A stretch of DNA of 64,000 nt from Marinimicrobium sp. C6131 (GTDB lineage: Bacteria > Pseudomonadota > Gammaproteobacteria > Pseudomonadales > Cellvibrionaceae), in the NCBI RefSeq assembly GCF_026153455.1, contig NZ_CP110629.1:4143652-4207651 (forward strand), in the 5' to 3' direction. The first letter of the stretch is position 1. Every line of letters begins with the position of its first letter. The translations under genes and the position numbers were made by a program. The notes beneath the pieces were generated by a model. The model saw nothing but the letters and a program-made list of their open reading frames with translations, did no database searches and had not been told where the DNA came from. Positions 41,759 to 50,860 of this stretch are shown piece by piece.

Positions 41759-41869
41759 TCAAAGGCAAATTGCCTGTTTTAAATCAGGGAGTTTGCCTAT
41801 GTTTTCCTTGGCACCTGTTATAACATGCCCCAAAGCCCCTGTCATACGTGCCTTAGAGCAATTTGGCAT
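41759..41869 (-). CDS. Possible 36-residue peptide
   Basis: A short frame (MPNCSKARMTGALGHVITG start) with GGAGG four bases before its ATG and a stop just before the GTTAGGC core at 41749-41743. It has no recognised family and could be chance, but the ribosome site is strong and nothing else explains this 250-base gap between the cassette-like genes and the DUF3820 gene. Confidence 0.3.
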   Translation of the reverse strand: MPNCSKARMTGALGHVITGAKENIGKLPDLKQAICL

Positions 41870-41938
41870 AAAACCTCCGGTACGAATTTCGGCAACTGGC
41901 CCGCATAATCCCCGTTATACAGGAATCAGATTTTAAGG

Positions 41939-42163
41939 TCACCGCCGCACCAACTCCTGCAACATCCCCTCCAGTCCATTGACCTTCACCTCATACATCA
42001 ACGCGAGCTGCCGCCCCAATTTACTGTTGGGAAACCCCTGCCCATGAAACCACACCAGATAGGGTTCGGGCAGTTCCAGCAGCTTGCGCCCCTGGTATTT
42101 CCCGAAGGGCATGGTCTGGTTGACGGCGTCGAGGAGGTCTTTTGAGTTCAGGTCAGGGTTCAT
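41939..42163 (-). CDS. DUF3820 family protein
   Basis: A 74-residue protein with the family core MPFGKYQGRKLLELPEPYLVWF and GFPNSKLGRQLALMYEVKVNGL. DUF3820 proteins are small, widespread in gammaproteobacteria and of unknown function (some described as quorum-sensing-regulated). Its ATG overlaps the stop of the NSS transporter as ATGA, so it is translated with it. GC content here is back to that of the core genome. Confidence 0.85.
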   Translation of the reverse strand: MNPDLNSKDLLDAVNQTMPFGKYQGRKLLELPEPYLVWFHGQGFPNSKLGRQLALMYEVKVNGLEGMLQELVRR

Positions 42164-43509
42164 CGCAGGGACTGTATAAAGGCCAGAAGAATAAGCAGTG
42201 GGCAGATGATGCGCACGTAGAAGGGCCAGATTGTCCAGAACAGGCTGTGTTCGATGTCCTGGTGGCCGGCTTTGAGTTCGTTGAGCAGGTGGTTGCGGTG
42301 CATGATCCAGCCGACGAACAGGCACAGGGCGATGCCCAGCAGCGGCTGGCTGTATTCGGTGGTGAGCGAGACGGTGGCGTCGAACAGGGTGGCCATGTTG
42401 GCGATGATCAGCGCACTGACGGCGAAGATAAGGGCACCGATGCTCCAGGCGGCACCGGTGCGTTTGAGGCGGGAGCGTTCGGTGACCACCGAGACGGGCG
42501 CTTCGAGCATGGAGATGGAGGAGGTAAGGGCGGCGATGCTCATCAGGGCGAAGAAGGCGATGCTCAGCCAGAGGCCGGCGCCGCCCATGTTGGCGAACAG
42601 GCTGGGCAGTACCTGAAAAATCAGGCCGGGACCGGCCAGCAGTTCGCCGCTCTCGCCGTAGATGGCGATGCCCTGATGTTGGGCGACGTACATGGCGGGC
42701 AGGATCAGCAGTCCGGCGGTGAAGGCGATGCTGATGTCCAGCAGGGTGACGGCGGCGCCCATGCGCGGCAGGCTGTCGTCTTTGCGCAGGTAGGAGCCGT
42801 AGATCAGCATGGTGCCCACGCCCAGGGAGAGCGAGAAGAAAGCCTGCCCCATGGCGCTGAGCAGCAGGCCGGGGTCCGCCAGTTGTCGGAAGTCGGGGAC
42901 CAGATAGGTTTTCAGGCCGTCGGTGGCGCCGGGCTGCACCAGAACGTAGAGGATCAGCCCGAGCAGAATGATAAACAGCAGGGGCATCAGTCGGGTGGAC
43001 CAGGCTTCGATACCGTCTTCCACGCCCTTGGCGATAATCGCCACGGTAAAGGCGGTGAAGATGCCGCACACCAGCAGGTTGCGGGCCAGACTGTCGCCGC
43101 CCAGCCACTGTTCGGCGCTGCTCCAGCCGATCAGGTGCGCCACGGGTTTGCCGAACTCCGCCAGCATCCACCCGGCGACGATGGCGTAGAAGCTCAGAAT
43201 CAGCCCGGCGATCAGCACGCCGTAGTAGCCCACGGCGCGGCCGAGGCGCTTGGTGATGGGGCGCTCGCCCAACTGGTCCAGGGCGGTGACGATATTGGCG
43301 CGGGCGTGGCGGCCGATCACCAGTTCGGCCATCAGGGCCGGGTAGGCGAGCAGGAAGGCGAGTACGAGGTAGGCCAGCACAAAGGCGCCCCCGCCGTTGC
43401 TGGCGGCCTGGGTGGGAAAGCCCCATATATTGCCCAGCCCCACCGCGGAGCCGGAGGCGGCCATCAGAAAGCCGATTTTGGAGGAAAATTGTCCGCGGGG
43501 TTCGCTCAT
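42160..43509 (-). CDS. Neurotransmitter:sodium symporter (NSS/SNF) family transporter
   Basis: A 449-residue sodium-coupled inner-membrane transporter. The first helix carries the signature GFLMAASGSAVGLGNIWGFP with the unwound sodium-site region, followed by NGGGAFVLAYLVLAFLLAYPALMAELVIGR, and the later SLSLGVGTMLIYGSYL and SISMLEAPVSVV blocks. About eleven to twelve helices are visible. Bacterial members (LeuT, MhsT) carry amino acids; the substrate here cannot be read. It is divergent from lpdA and overlaps the DUF3820 gene by four bases. Confidence 0.92.
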   Translation of the reverse strand: MSEPRGQFSSKIGFLMAASGSAVGLGNIWGFPTQAASNGGGAFVLAYLVLAFLLAYPALMAELVIGRHARANIVTALDQLGERPITKRLGRAVGYYGVLIAGLILSFYAIVAGWMLAEFGKPVAHLIGWSSAEQWLGGDSLARNLLVCGIFTAFTVAIIAKGVEDGIEAWSTRLMPLLFIILLGLILYVLVQPGATDGLKTYLVPDFRQLADPGLLLSAMGQAFFSLSLGVGTMLIYGSYLRKDDSLPRMGAAVTLLDISIAFTAGLLILPAMYVAQHQGIAIYGESGELLAGPGLIFQVLPSLFANMGGAGLWLSIAFFALMSIAALTSSISMLEAPVSVVTERSRLKRTGAAWSIGALIFAVSALIIANMATLFDATVSLTTEYSQPLLGIALCLFVGWIMHRNHLLNELKAGHQDIEHSLFWTIWPFYVRIICPLLILLAFIQSLR

Positions 43510-43635
43510 GCCGTGGCCTTTGTCCTGGGCGCGTTTATGGTTGTTTCTGGCTGTCGGGGGCCAGTTTATTGGCTTTTGGGTTCAGAGTCATTAGTATCAG
43601 GGGCTGCTTCGAACCGACAACAGGAGACAGTTCCC

Positions 43636-45057
43636 GTGGCAGACACTCTGAAGACACAGGTTTTGGTATTGGGTGGCGGCGTAGGCGGCTACTCGGCGGC
43701 CTTCCGGGCGGCGGATTTGGGGTTGGACGCAGTCCTGGTGGAGCGCTACCCCAGCCTGGGCGGCGTGTGCCTGAATGTGGGCTGTATTCCCTCCAAGGCG
43801 ATGTTGCACGTCGCCCAGGTGATCAATGAGGGCGCCCACGGCAAAGACATCGGCGTGACCTTCTCCAAGCCCAAGATCGATCTGGATGAGATCCGCAAGT
43901 TCAAGGAAGGCGTGGTGAGCAAGCTTACCCAAGGCGTGGCCGGTATGGCCAAGCAGCGCAAGGTACAGGTGGTACAGGGCGTGGGCGAGTTTGTAAGCGA
44001 CCACAAACTGAAAGTCACGCAGGACGGCAAGACCACCGAGGTGGAGTTTGAGCACGCGATTATCGCGGCGGGTTCTCTGCCGGTGAAGCTGCCGTTTATT
44101 CCCGAGGATGACCCGCGGGTGTGGGATTCCACCTCCGCTTTGGAGCTGCCCGAGGTGCCCAAAAAGCTGCTGGTGATCGGTGGCGGTATCATTGGTCTGG
44201 AAATGGCAACGGTGTACAAGGCCCTCGGCAGTACTGTGGATGTGGTGGAATTTATGGACCAGTTGATTCCGCCGGCGGACAAGGACCTGATGCAGGTGTA
44301 CACCAAGTACAACAAAGACAACTTCAATATCATGCTGTCCACCAAGGTTACCGACGTGAAGGCCAACAAGACGGCCCTGAAGGTGAGCTTTGAGGGTAAG
44401 AATGCACCGGACAAAGACCAGAATTACGATGCGATTCTGGTGGCGGTGGGCCGCACGCCCAACGGCAAGAAAATCGGCGCCGACAAGGCGGGTGTCGAAG
44501 TGGATGAGCGCGGCTTTATCCACACCAACGAGAAGCTGCAGACCAATGTGCCGCACATTTACGCCATTGGCGACATCATCGGCCAGCCGATGCTGGCGCA
44601 CAAGGCCAGCCACGAAGGACATGCCGCCGCCGAAGTGATTGCCGGCCACAAGATTGTGGAACCGCGCTGCATTCCCTCCATTGCCTACACCGATCCGGAA
44701 GTGGCCTGGGTGGGGCTGACCGAGAAAGAGGCGAAGGAGCAGGGCGTCGAGTATCGCACGGCGGTGTTCCCCTGGGCGGCCAGTGGCCGGGCCTTGGGCG
44801 CAGGTCGCAGCGAGGGCAAAACCAAGCTGATTTACCGCAAGGAGAACGATCAGTTGCTGGGTGCGGGGATTGTCGGCTTGAATGCCGGGGAGCTGCTGGG
44901 CGAGTTGGGCCTGGCGTTGGAGTTTGGCGCCTCGGCGGAAGATCTGGCGATGACGGTGCACGCGCATCCGACCCTGCACGAGACGGTGGGCCTGGCCGGG
45001 GAGTTGGCGGCCGGAACCATTACCGATCTGCCGAATCCGTTGGCGAAGAAGAAATAG
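43636..45057 (+). CDS. lpdA: Dihydrolipoyl dehydrogenase
   Basis: A 473-residue FAD/disulfide oxidoreductase (E3) that reoxidises lipoyl groups of 2-oxoacid dehydrogenase complexes using NAD. It has GGGVGGYSAA for FAD, the redox disulfide GGVCLNVGCIPSK, the NAD motif VIGGGIIGLEMAT and the C-terminal His-Glu pair in HAHPTLHET. The start is a GTG with AGGAG at 43622-43626. The frame is open far upstream over the antisense of the transporter gene, which is not coding. It is not beside aceEF or sucAB, so this may be a second copy. Confidence 0.95.
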   Translation: MADTLKTQVLVLGGGVGGYSAAFRAADLGLDAVLVERYPSLGGVCLNVGCIPSKAMLHVAQVINEGAHGKDIGVTFSKPKIDLDEIRKFKEGVVSKLTQGVAGMAKQRKVQVVQGVGEFVSDHKLKVTQDGKTTEVEFEHAIIAAGSLPVKLPFIPEDDPRVWDSTSALELPEVPKKLLVIGGGIIGLEMATVYKALGSTVDVVEFMDQLIPPADKDLMQVYTKYNKDNFNIMLSTKVTDVKANKTALKVSFEGKNAPDKDQNYDAILVAVGRTPNGKKIGADKAGVEVDERGFIHTNEKLQTNVPHIYAIGDIIGQPMLAHKASHEGHAAAEVIAGHKIVEPRCIPSIAYTDPEVAWVGLTEKEAKEQGVEYRTAVFPWAASGRALGAGRSEGKTKLIYRKENDQLLGAGIVGLNAGELLGELGLALEFGASAEDLAMTVHAHPTLHETVGLAGELAAGTITDLPNPLAKKK

Positions 45058-45071
45058 GGGCGTCGCTTTAT

Positions 45072-45110
45072 GGTTACGGCGGATAAGCCAAAGGCGCATC
45101 CGCCGTAACC
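45072..45110. terminator. Bidirectional terminator between lpdA and the GH43 gene
   Basis: Perfect 13-base arms (GGTTACGGCGGAT and ATCCGCCGTAACC) with a 13-base loop lie between two convergent genes, 15 bases after the lpdA stop and 10 bases before the GH43 stop. No long T run. Confidence 0.7.
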
Positions 45111-45120
45111 TCACGCTAAA

Positions 45121-46119
45121 TTACTTCTCAAACGCACTCACGGTCTGGATGCTGCCGTCTTCGTTGTGAATCAACTCGGCCATCTTGATGTTGCGCAGGT
45201 GCGTCTCACCGCCCGAGATCTCACAGTCGTGGTAGAACAGGTAGTACTTCCCGTCCTTCTCCACTACTGAGTGGTGGTTGGTCCAGCCCAATACCGGCTC
45301 CAGCATGATGCCCCGGTAGGTGAATGGCCCATAGGGACTGTCGCCAGTGGCGTAGGCGATGCAGTGCGTGTCGCCGGTGCTGTAGGAGAAGTAGTAGGTG
45401 TCCTGGAATTTGTGTACCCAGGGGCCTTCAAAATAGCGCCGGGCGTTGTCGCCGGTTTTCAGCGGTTCGCCATTTTCATCCAGCAGCAGAATATCCCGTG
45501 GCGCTTCGGCGAACTCGAGCATGTCGTCGCGCAGCCTGGCGACTTTCGGGCACAGGGCCGGCTCGTCGTCGGCGGGGTACTGATCCTGCTGGCTGAAGGT
45601 GCCGGTGGTCCAGCGCTGCAGTTGGCCACCCCAGATGCCGCCCCAGTACAGGTAGTAGTCGTCACCGTCCTTGTACACGGCGGGGTCGATACTGAAGCTG
45701 CCTTTGATGGGCTCGGGTTGCGGCTCAAAGGGGCCTTCCGGGCGATCACCGACGGCAACGCCCAGGCGGAACACATCGTCCGGATCTTTGGCGGGGAAGT
45801 AGAAGTAATACTTGCCGTCCTTCTCGGTGCAGTCCGGTGCCCACATCTGGCGGGCCGCCCAGGGGACATCTTTCACCGAGAGCGCCAGACCGTGGTCGGT
45901 CACCTCACCGAAGGGCTCATCCATGGAGAACACATGGTAGTCCTCCATACAAAAGTGGGAGCCATCATCATTGAACGGCACGCCGCCCTCTACGTCGTGA
46001 GAGGGGTAGATGTAGATTTTCCCCTCGAACACATGGGCTGATGGGTCAGCGGTGTACATGTGCGTCACCAATGGCGCCGAGGAGAACTTCTGCTGAGATT
46101 TAGGGTTGGTGTCGGTCAC
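45121..46119 (-). CDS. Intracellular GH43 family glycoside hydrolase
   Basis: A 332-residue five-bladed beta-propeller hydrolase without a signal peptide, so cytoplasmic. The three acidic sites are visible: Asp in THMYTADPSAHVF, Asp in FSIDPAVYKDGDDYYLYWGG and Glu in RRYFEGPWVHKF. The THHSVVEKDGKYYLFYHD region is typical of beta-xylosidase / alpha-L-arabinofuranosidase members. It is the last gene of a leftward set with GH115 and ManD-like genes, so it probably removes xylosyl or arabinosyl units from imported xylo-oligosaccharides. Confidence 0.9.
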   Translation of the reverse strand: MTDTNPKSQQKFSSAPLVTHMYTADPSAHVFEGKIYIYPSHDVEGGVPFNDDGSHFCMEDYHVFSMDEPFGEVTDHGLALSVKDVPWAARQMWAPDCTEKDGKYYFYFPAKDPDDVFRLGVAVGDRPEGPFEPQPEPIKGSFSIDPAVYKDGDDYYLYWGGIWGGQLQRWTTGTFSQQDQYPADDEPALCPKVARLRDDMLEFAEAPRDILLLDENGEPLKTGDNARRYFEGPWVHKFQDTYYFSYSTGDTHCIAYATGDSPYGPFTYRGIMLEPVLGWTNHHSVVEKDGKYYLFYHDCEISGGETHLRNIKMAELIHNEDGSIQTVSAFEK

Positions 46120-46188
46120 GTGATATCTCTCTTTTTGGTCAAACGTCTATAGGGTCAAACATCGAACGGAACAGGGCACCGGGCCGGA

Positions 46189-47397
46189 TCACCAGTGCCA
46201 TAAAGTTCCGTCTTCCAGTCGGTTAACGGGGAGGCTGGCCCGCTTGTAGGGGTACTTTGCCGCCTCGGTTTCGTCGATGTCCACACCGTGGCCGGGCACT
46301 TCTCCGGGTGTGAAAAAGCCGTCTTCGAATTGGTAGGCGCGGGTGAACACAGACTCCATCAGCTCGCTGTGGGGCATGTGCTCCTGCACGCCGAAATTGG
46401 GTACCCAGTAGTCAAAGTGCAGGGCGGCGCCCATACACACCGGAGACAGGTCGGTGGCGCCGTGGCTGCCGGTGCGCACGCCCCAGAGGCTGGCGAAGTC
46501 GGCGATGCGGCGCATCTGGGTAATACCGCCGGCGTGAACCACGCTGGTGCGGATGTAGTCGATCAGTTGGTTCTGGATCAGCTCCCGACAATCGTGAATG
46601 CTGTTGAAGATTTCACCCACTGCCAGCGGGGTAGTGGTGTGCTGGCGAAGCAACCGGAACATCTCCTGGTTTTCCGCCGGTACGGCGTCTTCCAGCCAGA
46701 ACAGGTGGTAAGGCTCCAGTTCTTTGCCCAGGCGTGCCGCTTCGATAGGGGTCAGACGGTGGTGCACATCGTGCAACAGGTGCAGGTCCGGGCCGAATTC
46801 GCGGCGGATTTCCTCAAACACCCGGGGAATGAAATTCAGGTACTTGTGCGTGGACCAGCTCTCTTCCGAGGGCAGGTCGGCATCCGCCGGCTCGTACGCT
46901 TTACCGCCGGTGGGCACGCCGTAAGTCTTGTCGATGCCGGGAATGCCGCATTGTACACGAATGGCCTGGTACCCTTGCTTCCGGGCTTTTTCTACGGCTT
47001 TCAGTGTCGCTTCAATATCCTCGCCGTTGGCGTGGGTATAGGTCATGATCCGGTCGCGGCTGCGCCCCCCGAGGAGTTGATACAGGGGCATATTGGCGGC
47101 CTTTGCCTTGATGTCCCACAGGGCCACGTCCACCCCGGCCAAAGCGGTCATGCCCACCGGGCCACGGCGCCAGTAAGGGCCGCGATAGACAAACTGCCAG
47201 ATATCTTCAATGCGTTGGGCATCCCGACCGATCAGCGCAGGCAGCACGTAGTCTTCCAGGTAGGAGACCACGGATTTTTCCCGGCCGTTCAGAGTGGCAT
47301 CGCCAATGCCATAGAGGCCGTCTTCGGTGGTGATCTTCACGGTGACGAAGTTGCGGCCCGGGCAGGTCAGAATGACCTTGGCGTCTGTAATTTTCAT
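46189..47397 (-). CDS. manD: Mannonate dehydratase-type enolase superfamily enzyme (ManD/RspA)
   Basis: A 402-residue enolase-superfamily protein. The opening MKITDAKVILTCPGRNFVTVKI, ALWDIKAKAANMPLYQLLGG and the metal ligands in LLHDVHHR, FWLEDAV and VGEIF follow the ManD pattern, with the late HGATDLSPVCMGAALH. Characterised relatives dehydrate D-mannonate (or D-gluconate at low efficiency) to 2-keto-3-deoxygluconate. Its place between GH115 and GH43 suggests it handles sugar acids released from glucuronoxylan. The ATG at 47397 has AGGA upstream. Confidence 0.88.
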   Translation of the reverse strand: MKITDAKVILTCPGRNFVTVKITTEDGLYGIGDATLNGREKSVVSYLEDYVLPALIGRDAQRIEDIWQFVYRGPYWRRGPVGMTALAGVDVALWDIKAKAANMPLYQLLGGRSRDRIMTYTHANGEDIEATLKAVEKARKQGYQAIRVQCGIPGIDKTYGVPTGGKAYEPADADLPSEESWSTHKYLNFIPRVFEEIRREFGPDLHLLHDVHHRLTPIEAARLGKELEPYHLFWLEDAVPAENQEMFRLLRQHTTTPLAVGEIFNSIHDCRELIQNQLIDYIRTSVVHAGGITQMRRIADFASLWGVRTGSHGATDLSPVCMGAALHFDYWVPNFGVQEHMPHSELMESVFTRAYQFEDGFFTPGEVPGHGVDIDETEAAKYPYKRASLPVNRLEDGTLWHW

Positions 47398-47453
47398 ATC
47401 CGTCCTATTCACTGGGATGGCTTATATCAATTGGGCGTTCTCAGACCGCGTGC

Positions 47454-50324
47454 TCAGCGACGCTGGCTCTGCGGTGGTCCGAGGTAGCTCGGCTTCAGAC
47501 CACCGGTATCAATCATCAACTTCTGCAGCGTGACCGCCGGGTCAACCCGATAGATCCGCAGGGTGTGCAGACCCGGTTCGCGGATGGTATGGGTGCTCAC
47601 CGAGCGGCGCACACCGTCGCTGACCGCGGTTTCCCAGGCCTCGTTGCTCAGGTCCTCCAGAATGTCCACGACCTGGGGCTCGGCATCGTCAAAGGCGATG
47701 GCATAGCGCAAACCCCGCCCCGGTACCAGGTCCAGGCTGGGGGCAAAGAGCCCGTGGACGTCGAACTCGCCGGTGCTGAAAAAGTAAATGTCGTACTCAA
47801 CATAAGGGCTTTCGGCCGGATCTTCAAATTCGGTGTCCGTAATCGGGAAGGTGCTGATCGAAGATTGGGTACGCCCGTGTTGCGGAATCACCTCCCAGCG
47901 GTGCCCACTCCGGTCCATCTTACGATGGAAATTGCCGGCTTCAATGCTGACGTAGCCATTGGCCTCCACGAAACCTTCCACCTGCCTGGCCACGCGGGGC
48001 TCGGGCTTGAAGGTTTCCACTTGCACGCGGGCGCCGCCCCAGCCGGTGCCCTTCACAAACACGTGACCCTGATGGGAGCCGACCGGCGCCCGATTCCAGT
48101 CGATACTGACATCAAGGGCTACCAACTCGTTCACCGTGCCTTTGCGCTGGCTGACCTGAATCCACTCGTCGCTGGTTTCGGCGGTGAACTCGAAGGACGC
48201 GGTGCCTTTGTTGAACACCTCGATCCGGTAGCTCTCCGCGCCGTAAGGGCTGAAGGTGGGCAGCGCATAGGCACCCGGTACCGGCCAGGCCCGCTCCATG
48301 CCCTCGACCGCAACGCCCATGTCGGGCTTGCTGTGGGGTTGGTAGTCGTAAATCAGTGGCGCGGTATTCTCCGGCGGGTTGTTCCAGTGGGTGTAGCCGA
48401 TGCGCGGTTGGGACATCATGTGATTCCATTTACCGTCGCTGATCTCGGTGTGGTAATGAGCCTCCAGCTCGGCGTCGTGCCGGAAGCGCTCCCGGGCAAG
48501 TTGACCGTAGTCATTGGCGTTGGCCCGGCCCTGCTCGGCAAACAACTGGTTGCGGGCCTGGTCGATGTACATACGGGTGATGTTGGCGCTGGCGCGTACC
48601 AAATGGCGCACCAACTGATCAAACGCATCGCGCCGCGCTTCGGGCAACTGCGCATAAATGGCGTTGGCCTGCTCGGTAAGCGCGGCCAGCTCCTGCTCGA
48701 TGCGCTCGGCTTCGCGATAGTTCAGCAGGCTGTAAGTATCGGCACTCTGCTGTTCGGGTTTGCGGCGGCCATTGTGCCGGGTGTAGCCAGTGACCAACTC
48801 GGCGATGGGCTCGGCGAACTCGGCACCGAACTCCCGCTCGGCCCAGCGACGTCCGAATTCGGGCAGGCGCTCGCGGTTCCAGTACTCCGGGTCCCAGGCC
48901 ATGCGCAGGAAAAATTCGGTGGGATACTCCATGGGTTTTATATCGCCCACATTGACGATCCAGATCCGGTCGGCCTCGTATTCCCGGGCCAGATTCATCT
49001 GCTCCCAGACTTTGGCGATCGGGGTCACGTTGATCCAGCGATAGGAGCGGGGTCCGCCCACATAATCGAAGTGGTAGTAAACACCGGCGCCGCCACTGCG
49101 GTCGCGCTCTTCCGGCGTCGGAAGGCGGCGAATATTGCCCCAGTTGTCGTCCGCCCACAGCAGAGTGACGTCGTCGGGTACGCGCATACCTTTTTCGTAG
49201 AAGTACTGCACTTCTTTATAGAGCGTCCAGACTTGGGGCACTTCTTCGATGGAGCGGTCATCAAAAACGTTTTGCAGAATCTCACGCTGGTCGGCAACGA
49301 TACGCTCGAGCAGTTCGATATTCTGACCTTCGCTCATGGGGGTGTCGGCCTGGCCGCGCATGCCCAGGGTGTAAACGCCTTCGTAGGGTTTGTTGCGCTC
49401 GGCGCCGTCCACCCAGAATTCGTACAGGTTGTCCGGGTTGGTGGAGTATTCCCAGGGGCCTTCGCCGTAGCGGTTCCACTCTTTGTCGGCGCGCATCATC
49501 GGCTCGTGATGGGAGGTGCTCATCACAATGCCGTATTCGTCCGCCAGAATCATGTTCTGCTCATCGTCGTCGGCAAAGGCGTTGTTCCACATGGCGGGCC
49601 AGAGGAAGTTGCCTTTCAGGCGCAGAATCAGTTCGAACACATGTTCGTAGAATTCGTGGTTATAGTCGCCGTAGTTTTCCTGCACCCAACCGGTCAGGGC
49701 GGGGGCCTCATCATTGATGAAAATGCCCCGGTACTTTACCTTGGGTTGGTCCTGCAGGTTCAGGTGACCATCGATGTACAGGTAGTCGTGTTGCTGTGCG
49801 GGTACATCGGCGAACCAGTACCAGGGAGACACGCCGATTTCCTCGGAGACATCGTAGGTACCGTAGATCGCGCCGCGCTTGTTGGCGCCGGCAATCACCA
49901 GGGCTTTGCTCAGGCCGGGCAGGGGGTTTTCCACCACCTGCATGTGGTAGGCATCCCACTCGCCTTCAATACCGGAGACGTCCAGTTTGCCCGCCTCGAC
50001 CAATTGCTGGATCAGCGCACTGCTGCCGAGGGTACCGATGATCACACCATGGCTGCCCAGCCCTTCGGCGCTGCGCACGATCTGTGGTTGCTTTCCCGTC
50101 ACTCGCTGAATATCGGCCCGGAGGTCGCGCACCGCACGGCGAACGCCGGGGTCGTCATTGGGGTCGACGTAGAGGTTTGCGATGTGTTCCTTACCGACCA
50201 GGCTCAAGGCGTCCGCTGACGGGCTGTGGCTGACGTAGTCAGGCCCTTCCAGTGCCAGTGCCGCAGGTGCGGTTGCCAATAAGCCGCCGAGCATTGCGCC
50301 GGCCAGAGTTCGGGTTATCAACAT
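47454..50324 (-). CDS. GH115 xylan alpha-1,2-glucuronidase
   Basis: A 956-residue exported enzyme. The signal peptide covers about residues 1-24. GH115 family sequence is strong across the catalytic core: YGTYDVSEEIGVSPWYWFADVP, KYRGIFINDEAPALTGW, LILRLKGNFLWPAMWNNAF, VMSTSHHEPM, WTLYKEVQYFYEKGM, LLWADDNWGNIRRLP and GGPRSYRWIN. The C-terminal 350 residues carry the beta-sandwich domains usual for the family. It removes (4-O-methyl)glucuronic acid from xylan. First gene of the GH115-ManD-GH43 unit; gaps are 56 and 69 bases. Confidence 0.95.
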   Translation of the reverse strand: MLITRTLAGAMLGGLLATAPAALALEGPDYVSHSPSADALSLVGKEHIANLYVDPNDDPGVRRAVRDLRADIQRVTGKQPQIVRSAEGLGSHGVIIGTLGSSALIQQLVEAGKLDVSGIEGEWDAYHMQVVENPLPGLSKALVIAGANKRGAIYGTYDVSEEIGVSPWYWFADVPAQQHDYLYIDGHLNLQDQPKVKYRGIFINDEAPALTGWVQENYGDYNHEFYEHVFELILRLKGNFLWPAMWNNAFADDDEQNMILADEYGIVMSTSHHEPMMRADKEWNRYGEGPWEYSTNPDNLYEFWVDGAERNKPYEGVYTLGMRGQADTPMSEGQNIELLERIVADQREILQNVFDDRSIEEVPQVWTLYKEVQYFYEKGMRVPDDVTLLWADDNWGNIRRLPTPEERDRSGGAGVYYHFDYVGGPRSYRWINVTPIAKVWEQMNLAREYEADRIWIVNVGDIKPMEYPTEFFLRMAWDPEYWNRERLPEFGRRWAEREFGAEFAEPIAELVTGYTRHNGRRKPEQQSADTYSLLNYREAERIEQELAALTEQANAIYAQLPEARRDAFDQLVRHLVRASANITRMYIDQARNQLFAEQGRANANDYGQLARERFRHDAELEAHYHTEISDGKWNHMMSQPRIGYTHWNNPPENTAPLIYDYQPHSKPDMGVAVEGMERAWPVPGAYALPTFSPYGAESYRIEVFNKGTASFEFTAETSDEWIQVSQRKGTVNELVALDVSIDWNRAPVGSHQGHVFVKGTGWGGARVQVETFKPEPRVARQVEGFVEANGYVSIEAGNFHRKMDRSGHRWEVIPQHGRTQSSISTFPITDTEFEDPAESPYVEYDIYFFSTGEFDVHGLFAPSLDLVPGRGLRYAIAFDDAEPQVVDILEDLSNEAWETAVSDGVRRSVSTHTIREPGLHTLRIYRVDPAVTLQKLMIDTGGLKPSYLGPPQSQRR

Positions 50325-50694
50325 ATCTAAAATCACCAATCGAAAATAATGGGGATTGGCCGCTCAATTATCTTCTAGTCAAAGAAACAATAAGATTAAA
50401 TGAGTCGACCCCGGATTACAAGGGGGCAAAGAGAATCAGGGCTGGGTAAGCACGCGGCCCCGGGCGTCGAATATCGGTCGTCTACTCTCTTGATCCCCTC
50501 TTTTCATGGTCAGGCGCCTCCCGGCCAACCGTTTTCTGGTTACGTAGCGCTCTCAGTCTTAAGTGAGCCTTTCTAGCAATAAATTGCTCCGATCGTCTTT
50601 AAAAGTGCCGTTATTGTTCTCCAAAATAGTCGCCATCAAAACAATGGTCTTACAATATTATTGCACACATGCATACAAGTATGTTGACTTGAGC

Positions 50695-50751
50695 AAATAG
50701 TCCATGCAACTATTTATGCGTCGCACTATTTGTCACCGGAATTCTCCGGTG
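50695..50751. promoter_or_regulatory. Palindromes in the 536-base GH115 / TonB-receptor gap
   Basis: AAATAGT-N7-ACTATTT (50695-50715), a further ACTATTT at 50725-50731 and CACCGGA-ATTC-TCCGGTG (50734-50751) lie 110-165 bases before the receptor start. The rest of the gap (50325-50860) holds no gene. ACTATT-type half sites recur before the second receptor at 58.2 kb. Confidence 0.45.
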
Positions 50752-50860
50752 TATTTCTAATAATTACGCTGTCCAGTCGTCTTTCCTGGCGTATCGCAAA
50801 GGCGTCCGGTGGCAGACAACGAAGAGGAGGAGCCAGCGGTAACGGTGGCTCTCGCAAATA

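Noticed and set aside
29900..41900. Search for transposase, integrase or prophage genes in the accessory island
   Set aside because: None could be recognised in any frame, so no mobile element is annotated despite the compositional shift.
42142..43635. Long N-terminal extension of lpdA
   Set aside because: The extension is antisense to the NSS transporter; the true LpdA sequence begins at the GTG with AGGAG at 43622-43626.
47565..50219. 884-residue frame on the plus strand opposite GH115
   Set aside because: High-GC antisense frame; the GH115 match on the other strand is unambiguous and the translated product is low-complexity His/Val/Gly-rich.
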